Counted from the stretch's first letter, positions 8,620-17,839 are shown. The stretch: 36,536 nt of DNA from Magnetococcales bacterium DCbin2 (GCA_002753615.1 PEAO01000009.1:8005-44540), one strand, 5' to 3'. Notes: generated from the letters alone by a model not told the origin. Translations and numbers: made by a program.

Positions 8620-10920
8620 ATGATAAAAAAAGCGGTAATCACGGCACTGTTGTTGCCTCTCTGGATTTATGTTTCTGGATGTGGCGGGGCCAGCAACAGT
8701 GGCGGCGGCAGTGGATCATCGTCCACCACAGTATCGGGTGTCGTCATCGACGGTCCCGTCACGAGTTCCATTGTGACCTTCACCGATGGTAACGGTAAGT
8801 TTATCATCGCCGCCAAGACGGGGGCTGATGCCCAATATTCCATATCGATCCCTATCGGCACCTCATTTCCCCTGCATGTCAGCACCTCGGGTGGAACCGA
8901 TCGGGTGAGTGAGGAGGCTCCGGCTGCGATGGATTCTTTGGTGGCTGATGCCAGTCAAACAACCGCCAACGTGACCCCCATGACATCTTTGGTTTATCGG
9001 GCGGTGGTGGCCAATGCTGGCAATCTGGATAAGGTGACGGCCCCCATGATTGCTACCGCCAAAAAGGATGTGGTTGCCAAGTTTGGTTTTGGGATCGATG
9101 CTGAAAACAGCGGCATCGATCCGGTTACCAGCGCGGTGAATGCCAACACGATCACTTCGGTGATTCGTTCCTCCGAGGCGATGGCCGAAACGATACGGCG
9201 TGCCGTTGGTCCCAATCAGACGACTGTTGCCCAGGTATTGACTATCCTTGGTGAAGACATGGCGGATGGCTATTTGGATGGAAAAAAAGGGGGGGCGGAT
9301 CTGACCCATACCATGCCGACTGGTTTTGATGCTTCAACTATTGCAACGACGGTGGCGCAACAGAAGGTGGCGGTTGGTTTGGAAGTGGTTGCCAATCAAC
9401 TTACGGTTACCAAGTCGGATGGCTCCGAGCTTTCGTTGGCTGATTCCAAGACGCAGCTTTCGCGTGCGGTGAACCGGGTGGTTAGTACGGTGTCGGCGAG
9501 TACCGCCTTGGACAAGATGAATCAAATGCCATTATCTGAAAATCAAGTGACGCAGGTTACGACAGATATTAACGATGCCATCAAAGTTCATGGTATCCTG
9601 GGGGAAAGTACCAGTGCGTTAACCGCCCTAGGTACTGCGGCTAAAAACCTGAAAGCTGGCCAAGCTGGTATTGATCGGATCGACACCTTGGTGGCTTCAA
9701 CGGCTACAAGTACGGTTGATACCGTCACCAGTAATGTCAAGAATAGTACCTATGCGACCTCGGTTCTTTCATCGGCTGTCGCCACGGTTGGCCCTCCCGG
9801 CACGGTGACTGTATCGGGTATTGTGGTCGATGGTCCTGTGGTGGGGGCGACGGTCACCATCAGGGACAACACTGATGGAACGGTTCTTGGTACGGCGGTA
9901 ACCGGGGCGGATGCTCGGTATGTATTGATTATTCCGGCGGGATCGAGCTTTCCTTTGCATCTGAGTTCTTCGGGGGGAACCGACAAAGTATCGGGTGCTA
10001 CGGCGGCGCAGATGGATTCTTATGTGATCGATGCCAACCAGACCACCGCGAACATAACGCCGTTGACCACCGTGTTGTATCATGCGGCGGTGAATGCGGT
10101 GGGTGGTCTCCGTTACATGACGGCCACGTCTGTTTCCCAGGTTAAAACAGAGATGATGGCACAATTTGGTTTTGGCATTGATGCTCAGGAGGTGGAGTTG
10201 GATCCCGTGACCAGTCCCATCCGTTCCGGCAATGTTGTTTCGGTTGTCCGCTCTGCTGAGGCTATGGGTGAAACCATGCGGCGTGCTGTGGGTTCCAGCG
10301 CGACTGCCGTTACCCGTGCATTGGCGGTGATCGGTGCGGATATGAGCGATGGCACTTTGGATGGTTTGAAAAATGGCGTGACCATTGCGGAGACATTGGA
10401 AACCGGGTTGAGTGCTGTGGACTTGTCGATTGTGGTGACACAGCACAAGGCGATTGTCGGTGTGGAGGCGGCCAATAATAGTTTGAAGGTCACCCAATCC
10501 GATAGCACCCAGGTGACCGCTTCCAACGTCCTGACAAAACTTTCCCTGGCGAGTCACACCCTGGAGCCATCGGTTGCCCAGGCAACGGCTGCGACCTCCA
10601 TGGCGGCACTGTTGATCAGTACCAAACAAAAGGCGCAGTTGACCGCAGACCTGACCGATGCCTTGACCTATCAAACGTCTCAGGGGGCAACGACGACGGC
10701 ATTGACCGCCCTACAGACTGCAACGGACAGTATGGTATCAGGCCAGACGGGTGCCGGGGTGGTGAGTACCACGGTGATCGACACGGCGGCGAGCGCAACC
10801 AAAACCATCACCGACGGCATCAAGAACGGGACTTCCTCTGCTGTTATGGTGATATCAGATGTTTACCAACCCGTGTCGCAACGGGTCGGTAGTGACCATT
10901 GCAGTGGCGATTGTGTTTAG
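8620..10920 (+). CDS. Putative lipoprotein with an internal duplication
   Basis: Function unknown. The N-terminus MIKKAVITALLLPLWIY is a signal peptide ending in the lipobox VSGC (Cys21), followed by a Gly/Ser-rich stretch, so a lipid-anchored envelope protein is predicted. The mature part is two similar units of about 380 residues (starting near residues 38 and 405). Each opens with VSGxVxDGPV, a carboxypeptidase-regulatory-like or beta-sandwich fold, then SFPLHxSxSGGTDxVS, TTANxTPxT, FGFGIDA, DPVTS and (E)AMxETxRRAVG. The rest is Ala/Thr/Val-rich and probably helical. In-frame ATGs at 8578 and 8608 are possible starts; 8620 gives the best signal peptide. It is convergent with the RT gene, 8 bases apart. 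A 6-bp hairpin (10865-10890) inside its last codons may help termination. Confidence 0.75.
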   Translation: MIKKAVITALLLPLWIYVSGCGGASNSGGGSGSSSTTVSGVVIDGPVTSSIVTFTDGNGKFIIAAKTGADAQYSISIPIGTSFPLHVSTSGGTDRVSEEAPAAMDSLVADASQTTANVTPMTSLVYRAVVANAGNLDKVTAPMIATAKKDVVAKFGFGIDAENSGIDPVTSAVNANTITSVIRSSEAMAETIRRAVGPNQTTVAQVLTILGEDMADGYLDGKKGGADLTHTMPTGFDASTIATTVAQQKVAVGLEVVANQLTVTKSDGSELSLADSKTQLSRAVNRVVSTVSASTALDKMNQMPLSENQVTQVTTDINDAIKVHGILGESTSALTALGTAAKNLKAGQAGIDRIDTLVASTATSTVDTVTSNVKNSTYATSVLSSAVATVGPPGTVTVSGIVVDGPVVGATVTIRDNTDGTVLGTAVTGADARYVLIIPAGSSFPLHLSSSGGTDKVSGATAAQMDSYVIDANQTTANITPLTTVLYHAAVNAVGGLRYMTATSVSQVKTEMMAQFGFGIDAQEVELDPVTSPIRSGNVVSVVRSAEAMGETMRRAVGSSATAVTRALAVIGADMSDGTLDGLKNGVTIAETLETGLSAVDLSIVVTQHKAIVGVEAANNSLKVTQSDSTQVTASNVLTKLSLASHTLEPSVAQATAATSMAALLISTKQKAQLTADLTDALTYQTSQGATTTALTALQTATDSMVSGQTGAGVVSTTVIDTAASATKTITDGIKNGTSSAVMVISDVYQPVSQRVGSDHCSGDCV

Positions 10921-10928
10921 AAATATGT

Positions 10929-13900
10929 TTAATGATCGTTTTGTATAGAAAAATTTTCAGTATTCATATCATTGAATCGCGTAAAGCCCGCTGGTGGCGT
11001 TTTCCTTTTTCTAGGTGGTGGGGATAAAGTTGCATCGGGTCCAAAGTCGTTTACATCAATATCGAAAATACTGACACCAGCTTGTTTCCCACCGTGAAGA
11101 TGGGAGATTACTTTGTCGGTCCTTTCAGAAAATGGTGCTTGGACTGTAGAACCCCCAAATTCGCCACTATTTACCAAGACAATGTGTTGGAACATATGGT
11201 ATTGCAAAGCCGCTACCATGTTGTCGAACGTGGGTACATCCCGGTTGAGTGCCGGAATGATAAACATGTCAGAGATATTTGTGAGGTCAGCCGCAAGTTT
11301 AATATCGGTGGCATCATAGCAAATCGCGGAGGCTATTGCATATCCTCGGCGACGTCCCACATCGAGTTCAAAAACCAGTTGGTAGGGACGGTGACCGATT
11401 ACCCCAAGTGGCGTCTCAAGTTTTGTTGGATGTTTCTTACCCTGAAACCGGGTAATCCAAGATCGACCGGAAGAATTCTCATCAGGGATAAGCCAACAGA
11501 CTTCGTTGACATAATGACCAGAAGGAATCTGGCGTAGATTGAGTCCAGTGACAATGATAGCCTTAGTCTTGTCACTCAGACGTTTCAAAATCCAAATATC
11601 ATCTCGATGAACAGAAAGTTCAGGGAACACGATTAGATTGGCCAAAGGGTCTTCATCTTTTTCCGCGCTCGCAGTTTGCTGCACCCGGAGATGTTTAATG
11701 ACCAACGTACATATCTCGGTAATGTGCCGTTTGTGTTTTACTCGGAAGGCTGGGTTATCCAGGGTTGGGTCTGCTTTGCAGAAGTCATCTACTTGAGGGA
11801 CTAATGTCTGAACTAAGGCAATGCGTAGTGTTCGACCTTTGTCCCGGAGTGGGGGCTTGATGGGAATTGGGTAAATGGGAAGGAAGGAAGAAAACCCAAA
11901 TATTTTGGAGAGTTTTTTGAGTCGGTTTTTCAACAGGACTCTCAAATCACCCGGTGTATTAACTCGATCCCAACCCTCTACAAATCGATCTTTAATTTCT
12001 ACACCCGGCCATTGAAGCATTCGCATCAAAAGTTCGCTAACCCAGGGTGAAAAAGGGGCAGCTTCAGTGGCCATGCTCTCGGGTTTGTTCATAAGCCCCT
12101 GACGTCGGCTATACCAACTGCTACGCATGCCCCTATAGCCGTCCCAATCCTGACGGCCCAGATAGGGAGTGACGGTGAAATCCTCCTCTCCGGTAATGGC
12201 AGATCGCAACAAACGACCCAAGGCATAGAACCATATTGTTTCATCATCACACCAGATTGGCCGCTCAAGTCTTGGATCCTTGATGCCGTTGTGGTCAAGT
12301 GTGATTTTGATTTTATTTGGAAAATATTTTGGGTTCAACAACGCTGTCCAATCATCGACTTTGATTTTAACATTCCGCAGCGAAAATTGTTCATAGGATT
12401 GCTTCTTGTTGTCAGATTCTGGAATTTTTCCTATCAGGGCAATGGCTAATTTAATCCATTGGATTTCTTGTTGGAACGGGTTGTCATCCCGTGTGACTAT
12501 ATTCCACAGGGCAACATTGCAGCCATTCAACTTTTCCAGAGGACGATTGCTGTGAATCATTCCTTTTGGCACTCTGAGATAAGCCATTTCCGCCTTGATC
12601 CAGGGAGGATTTTCCTTGTCAACCAATGCCAGTATTCCCGGCATCAAGTCAGGCCGATTAAAACTGACTAACTCTAATAATTTAATTTTTTTATCTTCGG
12701 GAATATTCTTGAGGGATTGTACGAGCCACAATGAAAATTTTTGTGGATTGGGATGCATTTGTTGATGTACCAGGGCGCAAATCAGTAGTTCTCTGGGGAA
12801 CGATTCTTCGTCTAAAACTTTCTCGTAAGCGGAAATTTGTAATAAAGTTTTGTAGTGACGTAGAGAGGGATGATTTTTCCCAGTATCGATAAGTGGATGG
12901 GATTCCCACGTAGCCAATAATATCAACGCTTGTTGATCTACGTACCATGGAGTGTTTCCTTTTTTTATCAGATCCACGGCTTTGTTGCATAGTATGGCCC
13001 GGTATCCCTGTAAATCAGCGGAGTCAGGAATGCTTAGGTCAGGTGCGTTGACACCCGTTTCTACCGCTCCTGCCCGGAAAAGGTCGGCGTACAAATACAA
13101 AGCGATTCTTCTCTGAGCTTGAGAATCTCCATTTAGAAGGGACTCTAAAGATTCCAGAACCACCCGAAGCAATTTAGGACAGGGAAAAAGGTCCAATGCG
13201 TGGCGCAATACCAGAGACAAGGATGGGTCGTGGGACCAGGCGCGGATCATTTTTCGTGCCATCATCTCGATTTCATGATCGATGGCATTTTGCGACATGA
13301 ACCTGTTTTCCCCCGTAATCTCCAAGTCGGTCATGCTGCGTCGCTTGCGAAGTACATCCTTCAGGCGATAGGCGGCAAACCTTTTGATGGTATCATCGCG
13401 CACCTCTGACTTGGGAGTATCTACTTCGTCAAGAGGATGCCGTGAATCTGTCTCGGAAGGCATGCTGCAATCAAATTGGGTCGCCAAAGAGAGCATGGCT
13501 TCCAAATCAGCGGTGGTATCCTGGAGCGTTTCCATGTCGCCCGGTCCACTCAGTGCGCTCTGGATTAAGGACATCCGCGAGGTAACTCCGATCTGCCCTT
13601 CGATCAATCGGAAGGGGGTAATCTCTGTTTTACCTGTGTTGATCTCCAGTTTACGATATGTCTGGTCTTTTGAGTCATGGACGATTCCTTCGTCAAGACA
13701 CCCTGCAATCCATGTGTGGATACCTTCCTCTAAATCTTTATCACCACCATTCTTCACGCTGATCACCAAGCGCAGGTCATCTACATAACGACAATAGTCG
13801 TGGAGTATTGTTCCCTCTGGTAGGGCATAAGATTTTACAGAATCTTGACAGCTTATATGTTGTCCTACCACGTTGTCGAAATTGAGAAGGTAGGCATTGG

Positions 13901-14810
13901 CAAGAAATCCGCTGGCTACCAAGCCTTGTGGAAGTCCGTCTGGCGCACCACCTTTGATTATTTCCCAGTCGTCATGACTGAGCGTGTCCCACGTCCAGGC
14001 TGTAATTTGTTTAAATCGTTCCCAGAAATTTCCGTCAGATTCTCCGTCGGTTAATGTGTAATTTTTGATGTATGCATTGTAGGTTTCTTTGAGGCTTTGG
14101 ATTAGGGTTGGCCGATGGATCCGATCAAAGAAGGAGCTAATATCCAGTTTAACAATATAGACTTCTTCATTTTCGCCGATTTGATCCAGGACATTTCTTG
14201 CGATAATTTGAGGGCGGTTAAGGAATCGTTGATAATCTACATAATAGCGGCTGTAGGATTCACTGTTGCCCCAGCTAAAACGCGCCAGGGGGCGGTTATC
14301 TTTTCTAGTTGTTTCAGAATCAAAGGTGCAGAAGAGACGGTTGCCGTAACTATAAATTTTGCGGTGGCGGGCCTCGAAAAAATCGTTGACCGATGTATCT
14401 CCCTGGGCAGTTTCGATACAGTCTGCCAAGCAAAGCATCGCGGCGGTGGCCATGGTTTGCTCTCGGATGCCCAGATGGGCCAGGGGGCGAAGATAGAGTG
14501 GTTCCTTATCACTTTCTTCCCTTTCTGGTTCCCACTTGCCCTTTTTAAAGGTCCAACGATGGCTCTTGGGAGCGGGAACGAGCAACATGGGTTCTGGAGT
14601 AAAAAATCCAAATAATATTTCTACTCTCCACTGAGTGACGTAATCCTCCAAGTCAACTGCGGAACAATCCAGCTCCAACATATCTGCGTACCAATTGGTG
14701 CGGCGGATGTAGCGTTGAGATTTTTTCCATGCCTGGGTTAGAACCACCGGATCGGACAAGAATCTGGACTGGGCAAAAAGGCTGCGATATTTCTTGTTGA
14801 CTATAGACAT
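10929..14810 (-). CDS. Defence-associated reverse transcriptase with C-terminal nitrilase domain (DRT type 1 / UG1-like)
   Basis: A 1293-residue fusion. The N-terminal RT domain shows motif A LDISSFFDR (residues 222-230), motif B GLPQGLVASG (292-301), motif C YVDD (342-345) and motif D-like KTEITPF (394-400), so the polymerase looks active. Residues of about 430-980 are helix-rich, as expected for the alpha-helical repeat region of UG/Abi-type RTs. A C-N hydrolase (nitrilase) fold starts near 993 (RIALVQT). Its candidate Glu-Lys-Cys triad is E1064 in VFPELS, K1125 or K1126 in RFQGKKHP, and C1164 in ICYDATD. RT plus nitrilase in one chain is the UG1 architecture, shown in other bacteria to protect against phages; activity here is inferred. 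The gene is richer in A+T than its neighbours, suggesting transfer. The Shine-Dalgarno is weak. A methyltransferase gene lies 191 bases upstream on the same strand. Confidence 0.9.
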   Translation of the reverse strand: MSIVNKKYRSLFAQSRFLSDPVVLTQAWKKSQRYIRRTNWYADMLELDCSAVDLEDYVTQWRVEILFGFFTPEPMLLVPAPKSHRWTFKKGKWEPEREESDKEPLYLRPLAHLGIREQTMATAAMLCLADCIETAQGDTSVNDFFEARHRKIYSYGNRLFCTFDSETTRKDNRPLARFSWGNSESYSRYYVDYQRFLNRPQIIARNVLDQIGENEEVYIVKLDISSFFDRIHRPTLIQSLKETYNAYIKNYTLTDGESDGNFWERFKQITAWTWDTLSHDDWEIIKGGAPDGLPQGLVASGFLANAYLLNFDNVVGQHISCQDSVKSYALPEGTILHDYCRYVDDLRLVISVKNGGDKDLEEGIHTWIAGCLDEGIVHDSKDQTYRKLEINTGKTEITPFRLIEGQIGVTSRMSLIQSALSGPGDMETLQDTTADLEAMLSLATQFDCSMPSETDSRHPLDEVDTPKSEVRDDTIKRFAAYRLKDVLRKRRSMTDLEITGENRFMSQNAIDHEIEMMARKMIRAWSHDPSLSLVLRHALDLFPCPKLLRVVLESLESLLNGDSQAQRRIALYLYADLFRAGAVETGVNAPDLSIPDSADLQGYRAILCNKAVDLIKKGNTPWYVDQQALILLATWESHPLIDTGKNHPSLRHYKTLLQISAYEKVLDEESFPRELLICALVHQQMHPNPQKFSLWLVQSLKNIPEDKKIKLLELVSFNRPDLMPGILALVDKENPPWIKAEMAYLRVPKGMIHSNRPLEKLNGCNVALWNIVTRDDNPFQQEIQWIKLAIALIGKIPESDNKKQSYEQFSLRNVKIKVDDWTALLNPKYFPNKIKITLDHNGIKDPRLERPIWCDDETIWFYALGRLLRSAITGEEDFTVTPYLGRQDWDGYRGMRSSWYSRRQGLMNKPESMATEAAPFSPWVSELLMRMLQWPGVEIKDRFVEGWDRVNTPGDLRVLLKNRLKKLSKIFGFSSFLPIYPIPIKPPLRDKGRTLRIALVQTLVPQVDDFCKADPTLDNPAFRVKHKRHITEICTLVIKHLRVQQTASAEKDEDPLANLIVFPELSVHRDDIWILKRLSDKTKAIIVTGLNLRQIPSGHYVNEVCWLIPDENSSGRSWITRFQGKKHPTKLETPLGVIGHRPYQLVFELDVGRRRGYAIASAICYDATDIKLAADLTNISDMFIIPALNRDVPTFDNMVAALQYHMFQHIVLVNSGEFGGSTVQAPFSERTDKVISHLHGGKQAGVSIFDIDVNDFGPDATLSPPPRKRKTPPAGFTRFNDMNTENFSIQNDH

Positions 14811-15001
14811 AAGTCACAAATATAGATTGTCTTAATAAAATACATCATAAAATTCTGCTACCTCTTCGGGTTTTAGATGTAAAATATTTATTTTATATAT
14901 ATTTTATACAAACATCAATCCAAAATTTGCATGATTTAATTCAAAGTCTTTGTGGCAAGAAAGATCTCAGCAAGGATGTGATCATGCGTGAAATGGATTG
15001 G
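14811..15001 (-). other. A/T-rich spacer between methyltransferase and RT genes
   Basis: This 191-base stretch contains no open frame of note. It is far richer in A+T than the surroundings, with TATATATATTTTATACA-like runs on the + strand. It holds the RT promoter candidate and about 75 bases of leader before the RT ATG. I see no strong hairpin or inverted repeat typical of a retron msr/msd. Confidence 0.5.
14890..14918 (-). promoter_or_regulatory. Candidate sigma-70 promoter of the RT gene
   Basis: On the minus strand TTGATG is followed by a 17-base spacer and TAAAAT, about 80 bases before the RT start codon. The spacing is ideal and the -10 is 5/6 consensus. It suggests the RT can be transcribed independently of the methyltransferase. 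Confidence 0.5.
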
Positions 15002-16285
15002 TCATTTTTCCCACGCTCCTGAGACGGAAAACTCAATCAGTTCCTTTTTTGAATTGCGCTTGCGAATGGAGGTTATTGCAATGTTGGTAAAGCCCAATTC
15101 GGCCAGCATGTCGGCATAAAGACGTTCGGTTGGCAACAGGGTGCCGTAGAATTTTGAATTGCCAACGATGTAATGCACTCTGCCGCCTGGAGCCATGATG
15201 GTGGATAGGCTGGTGAAGTGATGCCACATATCTTCGGCGTATTTGGCGATATAGTTGGCCAGCAATTTGCCGTTGGCGTTGTCGGTATGGGCGATGGCGT
15301 TCAGCGTCGGACCTAGCCATTTGGGTACAAAGGCTCTGCCGTCTGGCTGCCAATCGGTCAAGCGGCTGGTGGCAATGCCCCAAGTGCCACCGATGGTCTG
15401 CCAGTCGAGTTCGCCGGCGTCGCGGGCGTTGGTGAGATAGTCAAGCCAATACATGTAAGGTCGCAATTCGCGGATATAGGACATGCGGTTCGCATAGGGC
15501 GGCGAAGTGATCACCAAATCGAATTGATCATTCATCTGACCAAGGGCGCGGGCGTCTCCGTGGATGATGCGGACTTGACCTTCGGGTGCTTGCATGGCTC
15601 CGATCAGGATATGTGACACGTCACCTTGAAACTGGCCTGACAAATCGGCGGGTAAATCCAGTTCAGCTTGGTCGGCGTTACGCAATGACATGGATTGATG
15701 ATCAAAGGCGGCGTTCGATAAAGTCATGAGGGTGCGGCAAAACGCAACCAGGAGCAAAGAGCGTTCGGGCGAATCGGACGCTGTGGCTTGTTCAATGGCA
15801 GGGCGCAAGCGGCACAGGAAAATGCGAGCCGGATCGCTCCACCAACGGGTAATATTATAAATGGGAGGTTCGGCCATAGGCTTGAAACCCCGTTTTTTTA
15901 CCAAAGCCAGGGCCTCGGCGCACGCCTGACGTGTGGTTTGGATCGTTACGGCGGAATAGGTCGCGGTTTTGGTCGCGGCCAGCCAAACCAGAAATGGGTT
16001 GATTTCAACAGTGGTGGCGGCATGGCCTTTGGTGGCGGTACAAAGGGCCGTTGTGGCGGTTCCGCAAAACGGATCAAGCACATGAGCCGGATTGCCTGGA
16101 AATGCGGCCAGAATTTCATCAACGACCTTGACCGAATAGGCAGGCGTCAGACGTAACCAGCTATGACGGCTCGATTTGTGTCCGTCCTTGCCGTTAAATT
16201 TGTGGGTATAGTCGGCCCGTTGGCGCAAGGTGGCGGGGGAGGATGTGGCGATATTGGAGGCGATTGCGGTAAGGAGCGGGGTCAT
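15002..16285 (-). CDS. Site-specific DNA methyltransferase (amino-methylating, TSPPY type)
   Basis: Predicted S-adenosylmethionine-dependent DNA N4-cytosine or N6-adenine methyltransferase. In the 427-residue protein, motif X-like RHSWLRLTPAYS (residues 40-51) is followed by motif I LDPFCGTATT (70-79). About 180 residues later comes catalytic motif IV TSPPYANRMSY (260-270), so the order is AdoMet-binding before catalysis. The ATG at 16285 (MTPLL) is preferred over a TTG at 16327, which lies in a palindrome. Neither has a strong ribosome site. No restriction endonuclease gene adjoins it; the neighbours are the RT-nitrilase downstream and rnf upstream. It could be an orphan regulatory methylase, the self-marking half of the defence cassette, or a remnant of a restriction system. 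The recognition sequence cannot be predicted from here. Confidence 0.85.
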   Translation of the reverse strand: MTPLLTAIASNIATSSPATLRQRADYTHKFNGKDGHKSSRHSWLRLTPAYSVKVVDEILAAFPGNPAHVLDPFCGTATTALCTATKGHAATTVEINPFLVWLAATKTATYSAVTIQTTRQACAEALALVKKRGFKPMAEPPIYNITRWWSDPARIFLCRLRPAIEQATASDSPERSLLLVAFCRTLMTLSNAAFDHQSMSLRNADQAELDLPADLSGQFQGDVSHILIGAMQAPEGQVRIIHGDARALGQMNDQFDLVITSPPYANRMSYIRELRPYMYWLDYLTNARDAGELDWQTIGGTWGIATSRLTDWQPDGRAFVPKWLGPTLNAIAHTDNANGKLLANYIAKYAEDMWHHFTSLSTIMAPGGRVHYIVGNSKFYGTLLPTERLYADMLAELGFTNIAITSIRKRNSKKELIEFSVSGAWEK

Positions 16286-16326
16286 GCGGCATCCGGCGTG
16301 AGCAAGGCACGTAACACGCTGTCTCA

Positions 16327-16340
16327 ATCACCTCGGTGAT
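16327..16340. promoter_or_regulatory. 14-bp palindrome upstream of the methyltransferase
   Basis: ATCACCTCGGTGAT consists of two 6-base inverted half-sites around TC, 42 bases before the preferred methyltransferase start. The position suits an operator, for example for autoregulation, but no regulator gene is adjacent. The rest of the gene-free stretch 16286-16587 holds one dispersed-repeat copy (16394-16446) and nothing else I recognise. Confidence 0.3.
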
Positions 16341-16393
16341 GGCCCAGCGAATCGACGTAACTGCTCAGATCCCCCACTCACATAAAAATCTTT

Positions 16394-16446
16394 GAAAAGT
16401 GAAGAAGGGGAGTGGGGAACTCTTTCCCCAGGGTTTTCACTTTAAG
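16394..16446 (+). repeat. Dispersed hairpin repeat, copy c
   Basis: TTGAAAAGTGAAGAAGGGG, then the stem TGGGGAA/TTCCCCA (16413-16430), then GGGTTTTCACTTT. It is very close to the copy at 34979-35031 and related to the copies at 1443 and 1768. It lies just beyond the 3' end of the rnf operon and could act in its termination. Confidence 0.7.
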
Positions 16447-16587
16447 TTAAAAACATCATCAATCCTATGGGTAATTCATCAGACATCTTTTATTTTTCAA
16501 TGATTTTATGGCATCGACCAGCAATCCGTGGCACAAGACAAGGATCAGCCGCCCTTTTTTCAAGGGGGGTTGAACGGCCAGTGCGGA

Positions 16588-17190
16588 CTATTTTTTGGCC
16601 CGTTTCATGTCGATCCACCGGACCCCCATCAGGATAAATCCCAGAACGATGAACGCCCCCGGAGGGAGGATAAAACCAATGGCCGGGTGAAAGGACGGTC
16701 CCATCACGTTGACGCCAAAAAATGTGCCAGACCCCAGTAGTTCACGGGATGCACCCAGAAGGGTCAACGCCAGCGTAAAACCCAAACCCATGGCAATGCC
16801 ATCGATGGCCGAAGATAACGGGGTGTTTTTGCAGGCAAAGGCTTCGGCCCTCCCCAGGATGGCGCAATTGACCACAATCAAAGGGATAAATATCCCCAAT
16901 ACCTTGTGCAGATCCAACAAAAAGGCATTCATCGTCAAGTCAGTGATGGTCACAAAACTGGCGATGATAATCACATAAGCGGGAATGCGCACATCATTGG
17001 GAATGTAGTTGCGTACCAGCGAAACCACAATGTTGGATCCCAGCAACACAAACGTGGTCGCCAGACCCATGCCGACGCCATTGATGGCGTTGGTCGAAAC
17101 ACCCAGCAAGGGACACATCCCCAGCAATTGGGCAAAAATGACGTTGTTATCCCAAAGTCCGTTTTTAATGATGGTACCGGTCTGGCTCAT
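16588..17190 (-). CDS. rnfE: Rnf electron transport complex subunit E
   Basis: Integral membrane subunit of the ion-pumping ferredoxin:NAD+ oxidoreductase. It has 200 residues and several hydrophobic helices, with the RnfA/E-family signature NNVIFAQLLGMCPLLGVSTNA near the N-terminus and LGIFIPLIVVNCAILGRAEAFA in the middle. The paired conserved cysteines (Cys25 in GMCPLLG and the one in VNCAILG) match those that hold an intramembrane [2Fe-2S] cluster with RnfA. Its ATG overlaps the rnfG stop codon by 4 bases, showing translational coupling. It is the last gene of the operon. Confidence 0.96.
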   Translation of the reverse strand: MSQTGTIIKNGLWDNNVIFAQLLGMCPLLGVSTNAINGVGMGLATTFVLLGSNIVVSLVRNYIPNDVRIPAYVIIIASFVTITDLTMNAFLLDLHKVLGIFIPLIVVNCAILGRAEAFACKNTPLSSAIDGIAMGLGFTLALTLLGASRELLGSGTFFGVNVMGPSFHPAIGFILPPGAFIVLGFILMGVRWIDMKRAKK

Positions 17191-17822
17191 TGCCCAACCT
17201 CCGCTGCCGTTTTCTCCGTGGAAGCCGCTTTATCGAACAATTTGGCCTCATTCTCCACAAAAAAGTCCAAACCCCGCTTGACCGCCCCAACCACCGCGCG
17301 TGGCGTGATGGTGGCACCGGCAAACTGATCAAAATCCCCGCCATCCTTTTTGACACCCCACTTGACGTTACTCAAGGTCTTCCCCTTGAAAGCATCCGGC
17401 CAAGCGGTCAACGTAATCTTATCACCCAATCCAGGGGTCTCCTTGTGGGATAATACCCGGACATTGGAGATGGTACCCCCAGCGGCGATCCCCATCATAA
17501 TCTCGATATCCCCGGAATAGCCATCCGGGGCGATCACCTTGAAGGCGGCACCCAGGGCAGTCTCCCCCTTACGACCACGATAGATGGTCACAGGCTTGCT
17601 CTTTTTTTCCAATCGCGGATCGGTGACCATCACGGTATCCTGGTCGGGCTGATTGTCAAACCCCTCCGGTAAAACTTGGCGCAAGGCACTCAAAAGCTCT
17701 TGCCGCTTGGCCTCGGCAATGGGACCGCTGGTCACGGCATCTGTCCCCGCCAGCAAAGCGGTCGCGATCAAGCCAACCAGCATCAGAACCAGACCCAATT
17801 TGAAAAAGTCAGGCATTGCCAA
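17187..17822 (-). CDS. rnfG: Rnf electron transport complex subunit G (FMN-binding)
   Basis: Periplasm-facing flavoprotein of the Rnf complex. The 211-residue protein has one N-terminal membrane helix (LGLVLMLVGLIATALLAG) and an FMN-binding domain. The covalent flavinylation motif is FAGATITPRAV, with the acceptor Thr in GAT. Family sequence VLSHKETPGLGDKI is also present. It is separated from rnfD by 17 bases and overlaps rnfE by 4 bases. The C-terminal tail is short, charged and variable. Confidence 0.96.
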   Translation of the reverse strand: MAMPDFFKLGLVLMLVGLIATALLAGTDAVTSGPIAEAKRQELLSALRQVLPEGFDNQPDQDTVMVTDPRLEKKSKPVTIYRGRKGETALGAAFKVIAPDGYSGDIEIMMGIAAGGTISNVRVLSHKETPGLGDKITLTAWPDAFKGKTLSNVKWGVKKDGGDFDQFAGATITPRAVVGAVKRGLDFFVENEAKLFDKAASTEKTAAEVGQ

Positions 17823-17839
17823 ACTCCTAAACAGTCATC

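Noticed and set aside
10929-14810. Retron or group II intron reverse transcriptase
   Set aside because: No intron RNA domains, maturase or msr/msd-like inverted repeats are present, and the C-terminal nitrilase and helical region fit UG1/DRT type 1.
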